The notes under the pieces are model-generated. The model worked only from the letters and a program-made list of their open reading frames with translations, was not told the DNA's origin and ran no database searches. 64,000 nucleotides of DNA, taken from the NCBI RefSeq assembly GCF_028583425.1, contig NC_072801.1, positions 19,426,001 through 19,490,000 on the forward strand, given 5' to 3'. Source of the DNA: Eublepharis macularius (Eukaryota; Chordata; Lepidosauria; Squamata; Eublepharidae). Of the stretch, positions 33,636-44,981 are shown piece after piece. The position numbers and the translations under genes are program-made. Each line of letters begins with the position of its first letter. Positions within the stretch are counted from its first letter, which is position 1.

Positions 33636-34129
33636 CTACCAAAGAGAAGATGAACCCAGGGAAAGAAAAAGCTGTCTATTTGAAAACAAGCTGGCATATT
33701 TTTCAAATAGCACTTGAGTGACTCATGAGTCCCTAAAGGGACTTATGAGTCCCAGTGTCCTCCACCTTCCTTTCGTCAACGAAATGCCATCCGTCAAAAG
33801 GACATTGTTGGCAATTGCGGAGATGCTTCACGCAGACATAGTGCAAGACATTTGTCTCTTGAAGCTAACAGTCAGTTACAACGGAGCTACTCCGGTCTAG
33901 GCGTATCGGTTTCAATGAGCTTAGCTGACTTTTCACAGGATCACACAAACTTACAAATCTTTCAGCTTGGAAGCGAACCTCAGGCAGGATGTCATAATAA
34001 CAACAATAATACTCAGCATTTAAGAGTTTTCAGTATGCAAGATGTATTTCACACATTGTCTGGCTGCAGTCTTCACAGACACTCTGTACGGTAGGCCAGT
34101 ATTTTTTCTCCATGCTTCATCTGCGTTGC

Positions 34130-34610
34130 CGACGACTCACTTCTTATTCCTGCGCATGTGCAGTACACGGGGATAAGAAGTGAGTGGGGGCAAAACGGTT
34201 TGCCTCCCCACCGCCTCCTCAGGGCCTCGAGCCCGGAAAGGCCCAGTGCAGTAGCAGGAAGTGCATGGGGATAAGAAACGAGTCGTCAGCATCATGGTTT
34301 ACCTCCCCACCGCCTTCTGGGGACCTCCAGAGGCCTGGGAAGGCCCAACGTGGCAACAGGAGGGGCAGGAAGACCCAGTGCTGCAGCGCCAAGCCTTCTT
34401 GCTGCCAAGAAGCCCACCGATGCCTGCCGCCAAAGAGCCTGCCGCTGAAGAGCCCACTGCTGCCAAAGAGCCCGCTTCCCCCCCCCCTCGCGCTGCTCCC
34501 CTGCTGCAGAGGAGCCCACCACTGAAGATCCTGCTGCAGGGCAGCTTGGCCCGGTGCCCGCTGCTAGAGCCCGTTGTATTATGACGCAACAGGCTCTGGT
34601 ACTAGAAGAG
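34130..34610. repeat. GC-rich region with degenerate short tandem motif
   Basis: Between 34400 and 34520 a unit close to aagagcc(t/c)gctgctg recurs several times. The upstream part has inverted segments (gacgactcacttcttat and ggggataagaagtgag). The sequence is open in several frames, but no known domain is seen. Confidence 0.35.
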
Positions 34611-36836
34611 CATATTCTCCATAAGTCATTTTAAAATCTTTTGCTTTTTCCTTTGGTTTACAAAGCCGTATTTTTCAATTCACCTGGGAAATCCCCTTAG
34701 TATGTACAGACCCCTCCCTTGCCCGTAGGTGGCCCTGTTGCGTGGCTTTTGTGATCTGCATGGGCTTGCCAGTTTATTAGACACCGTGATAGTGATCAAT
34801 ATGTGGAGGGAAAATGTTACCTTTTGTGCTCTTCTGTGCTACAGAAAATGCTCCCTAAAATGTCAGTGCTCTGAATCTCTTCCATCATGTAAAAAGCATG
34901 TCTACCTTTAGCTATGAACTCAGAGTTATGCTGTTCTAGAAATCTAATACAAATCTCCAGAATTCCTCTTTTCCGGTCACTCCAATGGCATTTTTACAAC
35001 CTTTGCAGACAGACAACACGTCAACCTCAGCTACTTGCACATTACGCAATGGCAGCAAATGAACGAATGTTCTTGGCAGACGATGCTGTCAATCCGGCAG
35101 GGGCCATTTTGATTGTTGTTGGGGAAAGACACCATCCTCTCCTCGTCCTGTTTCTATACAGAGCATTCATTTGAAACGAACCAATCACGCAACAGATGGG
35201 AGAAGCGATATGTAGGTCTGCAGTCACACTTTCGACGGGATCTAGATTTCATTTACTCACTATACATTTGCAAAAGTGCTTAGGAACGCTGTGAAGATCA
35301 AGGCACCTTATGAACATCCCAGGTGCTACAAATAAATCCCATCAGATTGCTTTGACTTCTTTTCAGGATGATAAACAAAAATAGGGTAAGTTCATGTGCA
35401 TTTTCCGCGGCTGTAATAAGTTGCACTTGCTACATTTTCTCAGCCTCAAGGAGAAAAGGGGGGCATAAACTCTAAATAATCTGTGTACCGTGTACATGTT
35501 CATACACTCCCACGTATGCAGGGTCATTCTCAGCACCAATCTGGATTACTCTCAGTTTGCAGGAAATATTGTCCAACCAGGCAATTCTAAATACACAACC
35601 TTGTAAGTCCCATTGATTTAAACGGATTTAGAAGGGCATAAGTTTGCTTCGGATTGCACTCCTAAGTCACTGGTTTTCTTGAGCTGCATTGGTAGCTGCA
35701 GCTAAGTACAGGTGGGCTGAAGCTGAATCTAGTCAAGTTGGCTGTGACAATAATTGGTGAAATGAAAGATGAAACTTTTCAGTGTTTACTGTCTATTTAC
35801 TACATTTCTTAATGGTAATTTATTCTTTCCTGTTTTTATTCCCATTCTTATAGACTCCCACCAAAGAAGTATATGCAAAATGCACAGGGGCAGTATAAGT
35901 GAATAAAATCATTTTCCTTCCCACTACATATTTATTCTTTCGTTTTTCTGCTCTTTGCTGCAATACCACTCTAGCTCTCAAGAGATTTTGCCCCACCAAA
36001 TTTACTAGCAGAATGTGCACTCATAAATTTGGGATTAAGACTGAACCTCAAACTGAGAGGAAATTTACTAATAGGCCTATATCGGGTTTGGGGATTCAAG
36101 GGGGAAAAATGTGTTACCTACTGTATAAAAAATGTGACATGTAAGAATGCATTTGGCTTACAGGAGAATCAGAACTACGTAAGTAGAGTCTATTGCTGTT
36201 CCTTGTAGGAGCAGTTGCTGAATTTAAACTCGCCACAGCAAGCTTGAGATGTTTATTTTTAGAGGCTGCCAATTCTCGTCTGCAAATATAATGCATGAAG
36301 ATAACTCATTTAGGGCAAGTGTGTGTTGCTTCATTCCCATTGAATTTTTTGAATATCCTTGCAATGGACATTGTTTTGCAATAGCGTATGTGGCTCAAGA
36401 ACTTATGCGACACCTCTTCCCTTCCGCTGGAACAGACTACTCTGAAGTCCTATTGATTACAATGAAGTTTACTTCCATCTAACATAGGCAAGGACGTTAA
36501 ACTACTTGAGCATTACATCAAAGTAATGCATTTAGGAGTGATATGAAAGTTATATTTTCTCCCATAATATTAGTATAAGGACATTAGATAAGCATGCTAT
36601 ACTGGAGCATCCACAATGCAAACATTCACGCGGCTCGACTTCCTTTCCAATTAACAAACTGTTCTTTCCTAAAGATATACTGTCCCCTCGGTCATACATT
36701 TCTTTGGTGCTATCACAAGTGAAAAAAAAATAACACAGAACCAAAAACACTGTCTATGTGGGGAAAGTCTTTTTTTTAGCTTTACATTATTACATTATTT
36801 GAAATACCAGTATCATATCATTGCTAAAAAAATCCA
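34611..36836. other. Intergenic between COQ7 and NOTUM2
   Basis: AT-rich sequence probably holding the COQ7 3' UTR at its upper end; a candidate minus-strand AATAAA lies at 35931-35936. Half-copies of the Harbinger-like MITE motif appear near 35610 and 36440. No other gene is seen. Confidence 0.4.
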
Positions 36837-39800
36837 CTATATTCTTTCTGATAAAAATATGGCAGCTTTACATCCAATCTGTATTGCGTTCTTCAAAACA
36901 GAATATGCTGGAGCCTACACAAAAAGGAGAAATGAATATTCAGTAAATGTTATAGCTTACGTACAATAATGCCAAAGAATCGTAAGGTGTGCTAAAGTCG
37001 GGATTTTAAGAATCATATCTGTAAAACACAGGAAACAGGCCTGTCAACCCATCCCTTTGTTAATTTACTGCATCTCTATCCTGCTTTTCCTCATTGCCTA
37101 CAGAAGTTTACAATGAAATCAGCAAAGTAAAAGCCAACCAGAAAAACCAACACAATAGAACATGAAATGAAGTCAGGAAAAAGCCCACCCAAACAACAGA
37201 GCATCACACGCCTGCTGCTTGAACTACATGAGACAAGAGACAGCCTTTATTTCAACCAGCACCCCACTTCTTAAAGATGGAGTCACCATAGGAAACATGC
37301 TTGTGCTGGCAGGTAAAGATTTCACCTCCTTTAAGGAGGGAAAAGAGAGATGGTGTGGTTGTGAGGATCATAAGGTCCATCTGGGCTCCTGCGTGGAAAA
37401 GCAGTCCTTCAAGTTACGAGGGATCCAGACTGTAAAGGACTTTAAAAGGCTCCTTGAATTGGATACAGAAGCAAACAACTAGCCAGTGACTAATGTCATA
37501 TGGGGAGTTCAGTTAGCGCACACAGTCCAGTACTGTCTCAACGGTGATCTGTTTCTCGAGCGAAGGGCTTTCCTGTCCCTACTCTCCGAAATCCTTCTCA
37601 ATGGAGATTCTCACGTTTCTGAGCATATTAATCTACAACGCAACAGCCTATCTACTTAAAGCTTATGAACATATGAAGATGCCTGATGCTGATGGACCAT
37701 CAATCCATCTACTCCAGCATCGTCTGCTTTGACTGGCAATGGATCTCCAGGGCTCTGCAGAAAGCTCTTTCCCTGCCCTGCTATTGGGGATCCTGTTCAC
37801 TAAAGACCAAACCTGCACAAAAGGCACATCCCTCTGTCATGGAGCTATGGATCTTCAGCAATTTTCTGCTGCAAGTAGGAGTCAGCTGTGTCAAATGCAT
37901 GTCCTTTGAGGCTTGCCTGATAGAAATCTATTTTGGTGGTGGAGAGTGCCCTCAAGTCATCGCTGACTTATGGCAACCCTGGTGGAATTTTCATGGCAAG
38001 AGACAAACAGAGATGATTTCCCATTGCCTGCCTCTGCAACCTTGGTCTTCCTTGGAGGTCTCCCATCCAATTATGAACCAAGGCTGACCCTGCTTAGCTT
38101 CTGAGATCTGACGAGATCGGGCTCACCTGGGCTACCCAGGTCAGGGCCTATCTATTTTAGGAGCCAGATTAAAAAAATATTTTTGTTTTGTCTATTTATT
38201 TTATCAGCCTGGCTTGTTTTAGTGACATGTTTTGATTGGTGTGAAATGCTTTTACTGGCTTGTGTTTATTGGCTCAACTGTTTTAGCAGTGAGCTGCCTT
38301 CACCAAGTCTGAAGAGGAGGCATACAAATGTTCTAAATAAATAAATGTGAGAAAAGAATGGAAAAGTTGTTTAGTAAATATGCAGTGTGGACTAACATAC
38401 GCTGGAAGAAAAGCAAGAGTTGAGTCCAGCAGCACCTTAAAAACTACCAAGATTTCTAGGCTATAAGCTTTCAAGAGTCAAAGCTCCACTGGATTCATGC
38501 CAGAGCTTCGACTCTTAAAAGCTCATACCCTCGAAATCTTATTGGCCTTCAAGATGCTTCTGCACTCAAATCTTGCTCTTCTACTACAGACCGACAAGGT
38601 TACCCACCTAAAACTAACTGGAGGAAAAGACAATATAGCATAGTGCCCTCAAGAACAGAACCGTAGGGTGCGGGACTTATTAGGGAACAAGTGAGTATGA
38701 GAAATGGCAGAAACGGAATTAACAAAATTGGCACCACCGTACGCTTTAAAAATAAAGATTTGCAGGCAGCGAATGCTCCCCCTTGCCTTAAGAACTCTCT
38801 GCAAACAGAAAACTGCCACAGCAGGCAAAGGACCGGGACAGACTGCCTGTTTTTAAAATGCAAAGAGGAGGGGGAAAGGCATGAAAAAAGCCAGAATCCC
38901 CTCTGGCAGTCATGCGCCCCAGGAGGCCCACAGCAAGGCAGGTGATGCCTGACTCGTAATCAGGGATGCTTACCAGTTCTGCATCATGCTCAAGCCCAAT
39001 GTCATGATGCTCCAGCTCCTCATCCCGGAATTTTTTAATTACCTGGCATAAAGAACAAAAACGGCAGATGAGCACTTCGGCAGGCTAGCTATGGAGATGC
39101 CCAAAGACACTTTTAAAATATGCTGTTATTGCTCCCCTCTTCTTCCTTACCCTTGCCCGCTGCTCCTCCCTTTAGGCCTCCTCCTCCTCCTCTGTTTAAT
39201 CTTTATTTTTTAACCTTTCATGTGGATTTGGTGGAGCAGAGTGTCATTGGGGGAGCTGGTACTGTTCCTTTTTTCCCACAGGCCCTTTTTTCAAAAACCA
39301 AAAATTAAAGACGAACAAATCTCCTTCACGTTTCAAAAGCAATGCTGGATCGTGTTTAAAAATTATTTTTTGTTTTGTGTTATGTTTTGGAATTGTGTAT
39401 TGGCTTCCCCCGTCCGTTCCCTTACCAGGAACAGGACCACATGAACCCACTCTATACTGAATCAGACCTCAGGTCCATCAAAGCTAGTACCGCCTATTCA
39501 GACTGGCAGTGGCTCTCCAGGGTCTCAGGCAGAGGCCTTTCACACCACTTCCTACTTGACCCTTTCCACTGGAGATGCTGGGGACTGAACTTGGGACTTT
39601 CTGCATGCCAAGCGGATACTCTGCCACTGAGCCATGGCCTCTCTCTGTGGGGTAGCACACTAGGTAAGAGAGTGAGCTGTGATTAGGGGTTTTTAAATCT
39701 TAACTTGGCCACAAACTTGCCAGGTGGCCTTCCGCAAGGCACTCTCTCTAGCAATCAGGTCCTCCCCCCTGCCCACGTATTTATGAAGACAAACATTGGG

Positions 39801-42800
39801 CTGAATGCACGGGGGCTGCCGTATTATATCTGAACCCTGAAAGTGCTGTACAGATACTAAATAGGCTGCTGTTACTACTGCCATATCAGATCATCAACCC
39901 TTGGAAAACTGATCTTTCATTCACAAGACCATGTTGCCCTTTGCCCCCAAATAATAACCCATTGGCCCAAATTAAGCTTTGCTACACAGGTGGGCAACCC
40001 CCTGGCATGTGCACCGACAGCAGCGCACCAGACCGTTTTGCTTTGCAGTGAGGGTCCCAGATTGAGGGGCCCAAGTCACTAAAGCATTGGCAGCGCTGCT
40101 GAGGCATGCTGTGCAGGAAAAGGCGGAGGCGTGGTTTATGCTCGTCTTGCCCTCCCAGGCCCGAACAGCTGAGGCCAAGGTGAATCCATCAAATACACAC
40201 AGTCTCGCTGAAGCTTCACTTGCTCTGTGCACATCTGGCCAAATACAATTCCCCCTGCCAATTTTTTGTCAAGCACACCCACCTCTTCACAGAAAGATGT
40301 TACATTTCCTTAAAGCTCTCAAGCCAGAAAAGGCTGCCTATCCAGCCATGCCCATTCACTCTTCCAAAAAACTTTCAAACACCATTAAAGAAGCACCTGT
40401 AATAATTCTTTGTATTTTTCCGGATCGTCTTCCATTAACGTCCTGATCTGGTTGTTGTAGTGATGAGAGATGCTCTCTTCCACCGCCACCGTGCAAGCCA
40501 TAGCACCTTTTTTACCAAGCAAGGCAGTCCCGGCACCTATTGCAGAGACATTTACATCAGGACAGATACCCCAAAAGATCACTCCATACGCGTTTGAATT
40601 TTAAAATAAAATTAAAACTATTCTGAGCCTCACCAAGCACGAACCCTGTGATGTTCCAGAAAGGCAACAGAATAGTTGGCCTGACCCGATACGAGATCAT
40701 TAACTCGTTCAACTTTTTCAAATGCTCTTTTTCCTGATCCCACATGTGCTGTGTTTAAAAAAAAATCACGGAGAGTAAGGCTGCACGGAGACTGGGAAAA
40801 GGTACACAAGGGTCAGCAACACACTCGTACGTCGGCGACAGAAATGTTCCATGTCTTTTAACATGGGAGTTTGATACACGTTTTCAATTAACTCATACAT
40901 TTCCCCATGCGAGATCTTATGGCCAAGTACTTTTTTATTCCCCCTTTCCTTGCAAGGAGCTCAAGACAGCTCCCGTTGGGAAGATTCAATTAAATTATTA
41001 TTGCACCTGTGCCACTCTTCCTTACTGAAATATTCTTCTATCCTACTGAATAACTATTGCATATTATTGAATTACCCTTTATACTTTTTCTGGGATTTGG
41101 TGCATTTCCTCCCCTTCCTTATTCTTAGCAGGGCAGTGGGGTGGGGGGAGCACCATGACGCATCTCTGCTGACTGTGCTGAAAAATGTAAACTCTTGGAA
41201 GGATTTTTTTTTTTAGGAAGCTGATGTGATCTGCACAGACCCACTCTGGATGTTAAATTCCCATATGGATGCCAGAAAGAAGAGCAAACTCTCTCTCTTT
41301 CCCCACCTAGGGATAGTGGCCTATGTCCCTTTGTCAGGTTGTAGTCAGACCAATCTCTCTGAAGCACAAACTCTGGTAAGATACCCAATTTAAAATAAAG
41401 TGGCTTAGCTTAGACATAACACAAAGCCATTACATATTAAATCATGGTTTGTTTTTGAAACCAGGATTCCGATTCATTACGATAATTTAAATCCCAGTTT
41501 GCCTAGACAAATGCTAGTTACATGTCCTTTACCCTGGCCAAGAAACTGTGGCCAGGAAACACACCAGGGTGGCTCCAGGGAACTAGTCAGAATGGTAAAT
41601 CACTGGTAAATCACATGAAACCACCATTAAGACATTACTAAGCTTTGGTTTCAGAACAGAGTTTGACAAATGCTAACTAACCATGGTAAGCAGAGCAGTG
41701 AACATTTGGATAATTATACTTAACCATGGTTAGTTGAATTATACCATGGTTTTGCTTTATGAGAAAGCAACAGGGGAAGTAGCTTTTATCAAGCCTGCTT
41801 GATAGCAAAGCTGACCTCAAAATGTACAGAGAACTGGGCATGAAACAAAAGTACATGCCAGAGATACTAACCCGGATCACTGGTCCAACCGAAGTCCGAC
41901 CTAACACTGCCATCTGGCCTGCATATATGCGGTTTGCCCCGTATTCTCCTGCATGATCCACTCTGATTATGCGGTCAACAACTGGCTTATTGATGCTTTC
42001 AAAGGCCATTCCAGTGCTGCAAAACCTGTAAAAGGAGTGTATGGATTGGAAACCCCATCTTCCTCTCGAACCTGACAGAGAGAAAACATTTGTTACAGAA
42101 ACAGCATGACATTTCTAACCAGATTTGTTTTGATGGAAACTTATTTTAAAGATTAATCCGCAATCATAAATAGATCAAGGCTGCTAGTCTGCTCATTTTG
42201 AGAGTAGTCCTGAGTACACAAACTCCTTTAGAATCTGCCTGGCTCTGTTTGGTGTAGTGGTTAAGAGCGCGGGACTCTAATATGGAGAGCCAGGTTTGAT
42301 TCCCCACTCCTCCACTTGAAGCCAGCTGGGTGACTTTGGGCTAGTCATGGCTCTCTGGAGCTTTCTCAGCCCCACCCACCTCACAAGGTGTTTTGTTGTG
42401 GGGATAATAATGACATGCTTTGTAAACCGCTCTGAGTGGGCATTAAGTTGTCCTGAAGGGCGGTATATAAATTGAATGTTGTTGTTGTTATTAATAATAT
42501 AAATATTAATAACAACAACAACAACAATAATAGTATGGATGACATGCAGGACAATGCCATGAAATCAATGGGCTCAGGGGTGCCTCACCCCAGCACAAGT
42601 TCCAATTGTCAAGTTATAATCCTCAAATAAGAGAGGCACATAATTAAATAAATACTGAAACTGATCTGACTTCTCCAGAGGAGCACTGCTAAAAACTCAC
42701 TGGAAGGTATGAAGTAGATAATATTAAGAAAAATCCAGTTGCAGTTTTACTGGGCAGTCCTAAACAGAATTACATCCTTCTAAGTTGCTTGAAGTTAGTG

Positions 42801-44031
42801 AGCTTATAAAGTTTTAACTCTGCTCAGGATTTTACCACGATGATTTTTAATTTACAGAGCTATGCTTTTTGTAGTTCACCAGCCTCACTTGAGTATAACT
42901 GTCCGCTGCAAGGCAGGGAAACCATTAAGTGAAATGCTTATGCCAGAACTGTCCTTTTTTAAATTAGGAAAAACTGCTTAAAAAAAATCTCTTAAGCTTC
43001 AGTATCAGAGTTTACATGTTGACTGTACCATTCTAGGGAACAGGGCTGCACACCTTTGAGAACATGTACTGAACATCAAACTACATCATTGATTTACTTA
43101 CCGTTCTGCCAGAAGAGCACCCAAAGAGGTTAATAGTTCAAAGCCTTAACCCTGAACAATTGAAATAACTGCTGCTGTTGGAGCAATCTGCAGAACTCTT
43201 GACTGACAAATAGAACTGTGTATGTTGTCAAAAGAGCGCCCCTGCCTATGCTACAGAAAGGAAATAGGGATCTGATTATTCCAAGAGTAACCAAGGCCAC
43301 CTTCTTTCCAGGAGTGTTATGACTCTCCGCAAGCCTCTGCATTTACACTTTCTCCTAAGACATTGATGGCCCTGAGGAATGTTTCCTCACTCCAGTTGTT
43401 GACTGGCAGCTCTAGTTCTCTCCAGTCCCCTTCTTTTGTGAGAAGCAGCAAAGAGATTTCGAGAAAGACAGTGGCTTATAAATGACTATTGAAAAACAAT
43501 TAGAGGAAATATTTATTTCATGTATACCCTGCCTTTCTCCCCACAGGGGGAGCTCACATCGTTCTCCTCTCCTCCCTTTTATTCTAACAACAGCCATGTG
43601 AGGTAGGTAAGGCAGAATGTGCATGATTGACCCAAGGTCACCCAGTGAGGTTGTACAGAGCGGTAATTCGAATCTGAATCTCCCAGATGCTTGTCCAACC
43701 ACTACAACACACTGGCTGTCACAGAACAGAGACAAGCAGGAAGAGATTTAAAAAAAAACCCTGCCCACTTAAAAGTTCTTCTGTCCTACACTGCAGAGGG
43801 CGCGCGCGCAGCAAGCAGAGTTGCCAAGGCGCGCCAGAAGGGCAAAAGAGGACGAAGCGGGGAGGGGGGGGGGAAAGCGGAGAAACATCCGGGTATCCGG
43901 AAGGGATCTGCTGGCCAGCGGCTTCAGAGAGGGCGGGCGCCCCACTCATTGCCCGTACCTTCCCCACAGCAGAGGCGCCGGCAATGGGCACGCAGCCCTT
44001 TCCTGGCCAGAGCCGCGGCCGCCTCCGCCAT
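36837..44031 (-). CDS. COQ7: COQ7: 5-demethoxyubiquinone hydroxylase, mitochondrial, 6 coding exons
   Basis: Coding exons in transcript order: 44031-43959, 42071-41872, 40748-40634, 40536-40397, 39042-38974, 36914-36837. Phases match throughout (675 nt, 224 residues; human has 217). The Ala/Arg-rich N-terminus (about residues 1-45) looks like a mitochondrial presequence. The catalytic domain carries all expected di-iron ligands: Glu67 (VDHAGEYGA), Glu97 and His100 (DQEKEH), Glu149 (VEESISHHY), Glu185 and His188 (DEELEHHD). COQ7 hydroxylates demethoxyubiquinol in the penultimate step of ubiquinone synthesis, on the matrix side of the inner membrane and within the COQ complex. Exon 2 uses the acceptor at 42072, not the weaker AG at 42026; only the former keeps phase with exon 1. 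The C-terminus ends LSERI. The gene is head-to-head with an unnamed plus-strand gene. Confidence 0.95.
37060..37490 (+). mobile_element. CR1/L3-type LINE relic
   Basis: It ends with ggactttaaaaggctccttg, gaattggatacagaagc and actagccagtg, matching the family block that usually reads 'aactggcagccagtg'. It lies in the last COQ7 intron, just upstream of the last exon. Confidence 0.45.
37932..38150 (-). mobile_element. 5S-rRNA-derived SINE, inverted
   Basis: The reverse complement gives the same head and tail as the other 5S-SINEs, beginning at ggtggtggagagtgccctca and ending in the 5S-like cctgacctgggtag segment. It lies in the last COQ7 intron. Confidence 0.8.
38160..38346 (+). mobile_element. 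LINE/SINE 3' tail
   Basis: gtgagctgccttcaccaagt, tctgaagaggaggcatac and a (AAAT)n end define a widespread tail. The same tail type occurs at 12280-12435 (gagctgcctcaagc, ctgaagaggtggcatg). Confidence 0.5.
38405..38590 (-). repeat. Penelope-end-like foldback
   Basis: agcaccttaaaaactacca, aagctttcaagagtcaaagc and the inverse cttcgactcttaaaagctca form an inverted pair of the same tail-like sequence. It lies within COQ7. Confidence 0.45.
39450..39650 (-). mobile_element. tRNA-related SINE (second family), inverted
   Basis: The plus strand reads the inverse of a SINE with a tRNA-like head: tccaggtccatcaaag-type start, ctccagggtctcaggcagag, gggactttctgcatgcca and actgagccatgg. It lies within the COQ7 gene. 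Confidence 0.65.
42238..42535 (+). mobile_element. Sauria-type tRNA SINE
   Basis: The tRNA-related head (tggtgtagtggttaagagcg, ggtttgattccccactcc) is followed by the conserved body (ccagctgggtgactttggg, cccacccacctcac) and a GTT-rich tail. It lies in COQ7 intron 1. Confidence 0.75.
42479..42530. repeat. AT-rich perfect inverted repeat at a SINE tail
   Basis: gttgttgttgttattaata is followed after seven bases by its exact inverse (tattaataacaacaacaac), giving 19-bp arms. It forms the tail of the Sauria SINE at 42238. Confidence 0.6.
43505..43715 (-). mobile_element. Older tRNA-derived SINE, inverted
   Basis: The plus strand reads the reverse of the SINE: ctgcctttctcccc, tgtgaggtaggtaagg, cccaaggtcacccagtgag, ccaaccactacaacaca. 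It lies just outside COQ7 exon 1. Confidence 0.65.
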
Positions 44032-44085
44032 CCCGGTCGTTTGCTTGCCGGGCCCGCCTCGGCGCCAGCACTTGGCGCGCGGCGA

Positions 44086-44093
44086 TGACGTCA
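44086..44093. promoter_or_regulatory. CRE/ATF palindrome upstream of COQ7
   Basis: The full palindrome TGACGTCA lies about 55 bp upstream of the COQ7 ATG, inside the shared CpG island. It matches the CREB/ATF consensus exactly. Binding is an inference from the motif and its position. Confidence 0.5.
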
Positions 44094-44179
44094 AAGCCAA
44101 CCGCTAGACATAGGGGGAAATCACTCGCATCTTAATAAACACTTCCGGCTTTATTTGGACGTTGAGTGGGAAAAAAATA

Positions 44180-44285
44180 GGGGGAAGTGAGCTCTTGCAA
44201 GAAAGAGAACTTGATTCTCGAAAGCTTATGCTACAATAAAATTGGTTAGTCTTAAAGGTGCTACTGGACTCTCTTTGATTAGGAA
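44180..44285 (+). repeat. Penelope-end-like fragment
   Basis: It contains cgaaagcttatgctacaata and ggtgctactggactctc, a widespread reptilian tail sequence seen at Penelope-like element ends. It lies within the COQ7-proximal promoter region. Confidence 0.45.
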
Positions 44286-44845
44286 AGAGAAGGGCTTTCG
44301 CTGCCGTGGAGGGGACGTCCTCAGCTCCCCGCTTCCCCATTGCAGGAGAGCTATGGATGGTTGGTAATGTCTATGAGATCTGGGATGAATTCCCATTTTT
44401 ACCTTATTGACTGCCTGCCTTTCTCACTGAGACTCAAGGCAGATTACGCAGCGTAAGTCAATCCAATCGACCGGCTGGGACATGCAATAAACAAGAGTTT
44501 GAGATGGGTAGCCGTGTTGGCCTGCAGTAGAAGAGCAAGACTTGGGTCTCCAAGGTGCTATTGGACCCGAACCTTCCTCCAATAAAGAATGCTATTCCGG
44601 CGAATGAAGTGCCTTTTTGGTTACTCTCTCTCAGTCTAACCTGTCTCACAGGGTGGTTGCAGGAAGTATAAAATGGAGAAGGAAATAATAATATTTTAAG
44701 ATGCATTGGATCACAAGTAAGAAGGGTGGTGTTTTCAGTTTGCTACCGGAAGTTTTTATTATGCCTGCCAGCTATCTTGTTCCATCTCTTAAGCACTCTG
44801 GTGGCCGCCCTTGGGCAGGGTTTCCCCCGAAAGCCCCTCCTTCCC

Positions 44846-44904
44846 ATTGGCTCCTATTGGCTTGCTTGGGCACACCCACTCCCGAGGCTGTCTGTCCTCA
44901 TTGG
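44846..44904. promoter_or_regulatory. Three inverted CCAAT boxes (NF-Y type)
   Basis: ATTGG occurs at 44846-44850, 44856-44860 and 44900-44904, about 80-140 bp upstream of the plus-strand ATG. Clustered inverted CCAAT boxes are typical of TATA-less, often cell-cycle-linked or bidirectional promoters bound by NF-Y. Function is inferred. Confidence 0.45.
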
Positions 44905-44950
44905 CGGGAGCTCGCCTCAGTTTCCTGTGGCGGTTGCCGTGGCGACCAGG

Positions 44951-44974
44951 ATGCCTTCGGCGGCGCTGGGCTGA
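44951..44974 (+). other. Short upstream ORF before the unnamed plus-strand gene
   Basis: ATG at 44951 opens an eight-codon frame (MPSAALG, stop) ending seven bases before the main ATG at 44982. It counts as a uORF only if transcription starts above it, which the CCAAT positions allow. Confidence 0.35.
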
Positions 44975-44981
44975 GGGGGCC

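Noticed and set aside
41872-42025. Shorter COQ7 exon 2 starting at the AG at 42026
   Set aside because: That acceptor gives the wrong phase with exon 1. The stronger acceptor at 42072 restores the frame.
42238-42320. tRNA gene
   Set aside because: The A- and B-box-like segments belong to a Sauria-type SINE with its normal body and tail. No complete cloverleaf is present.
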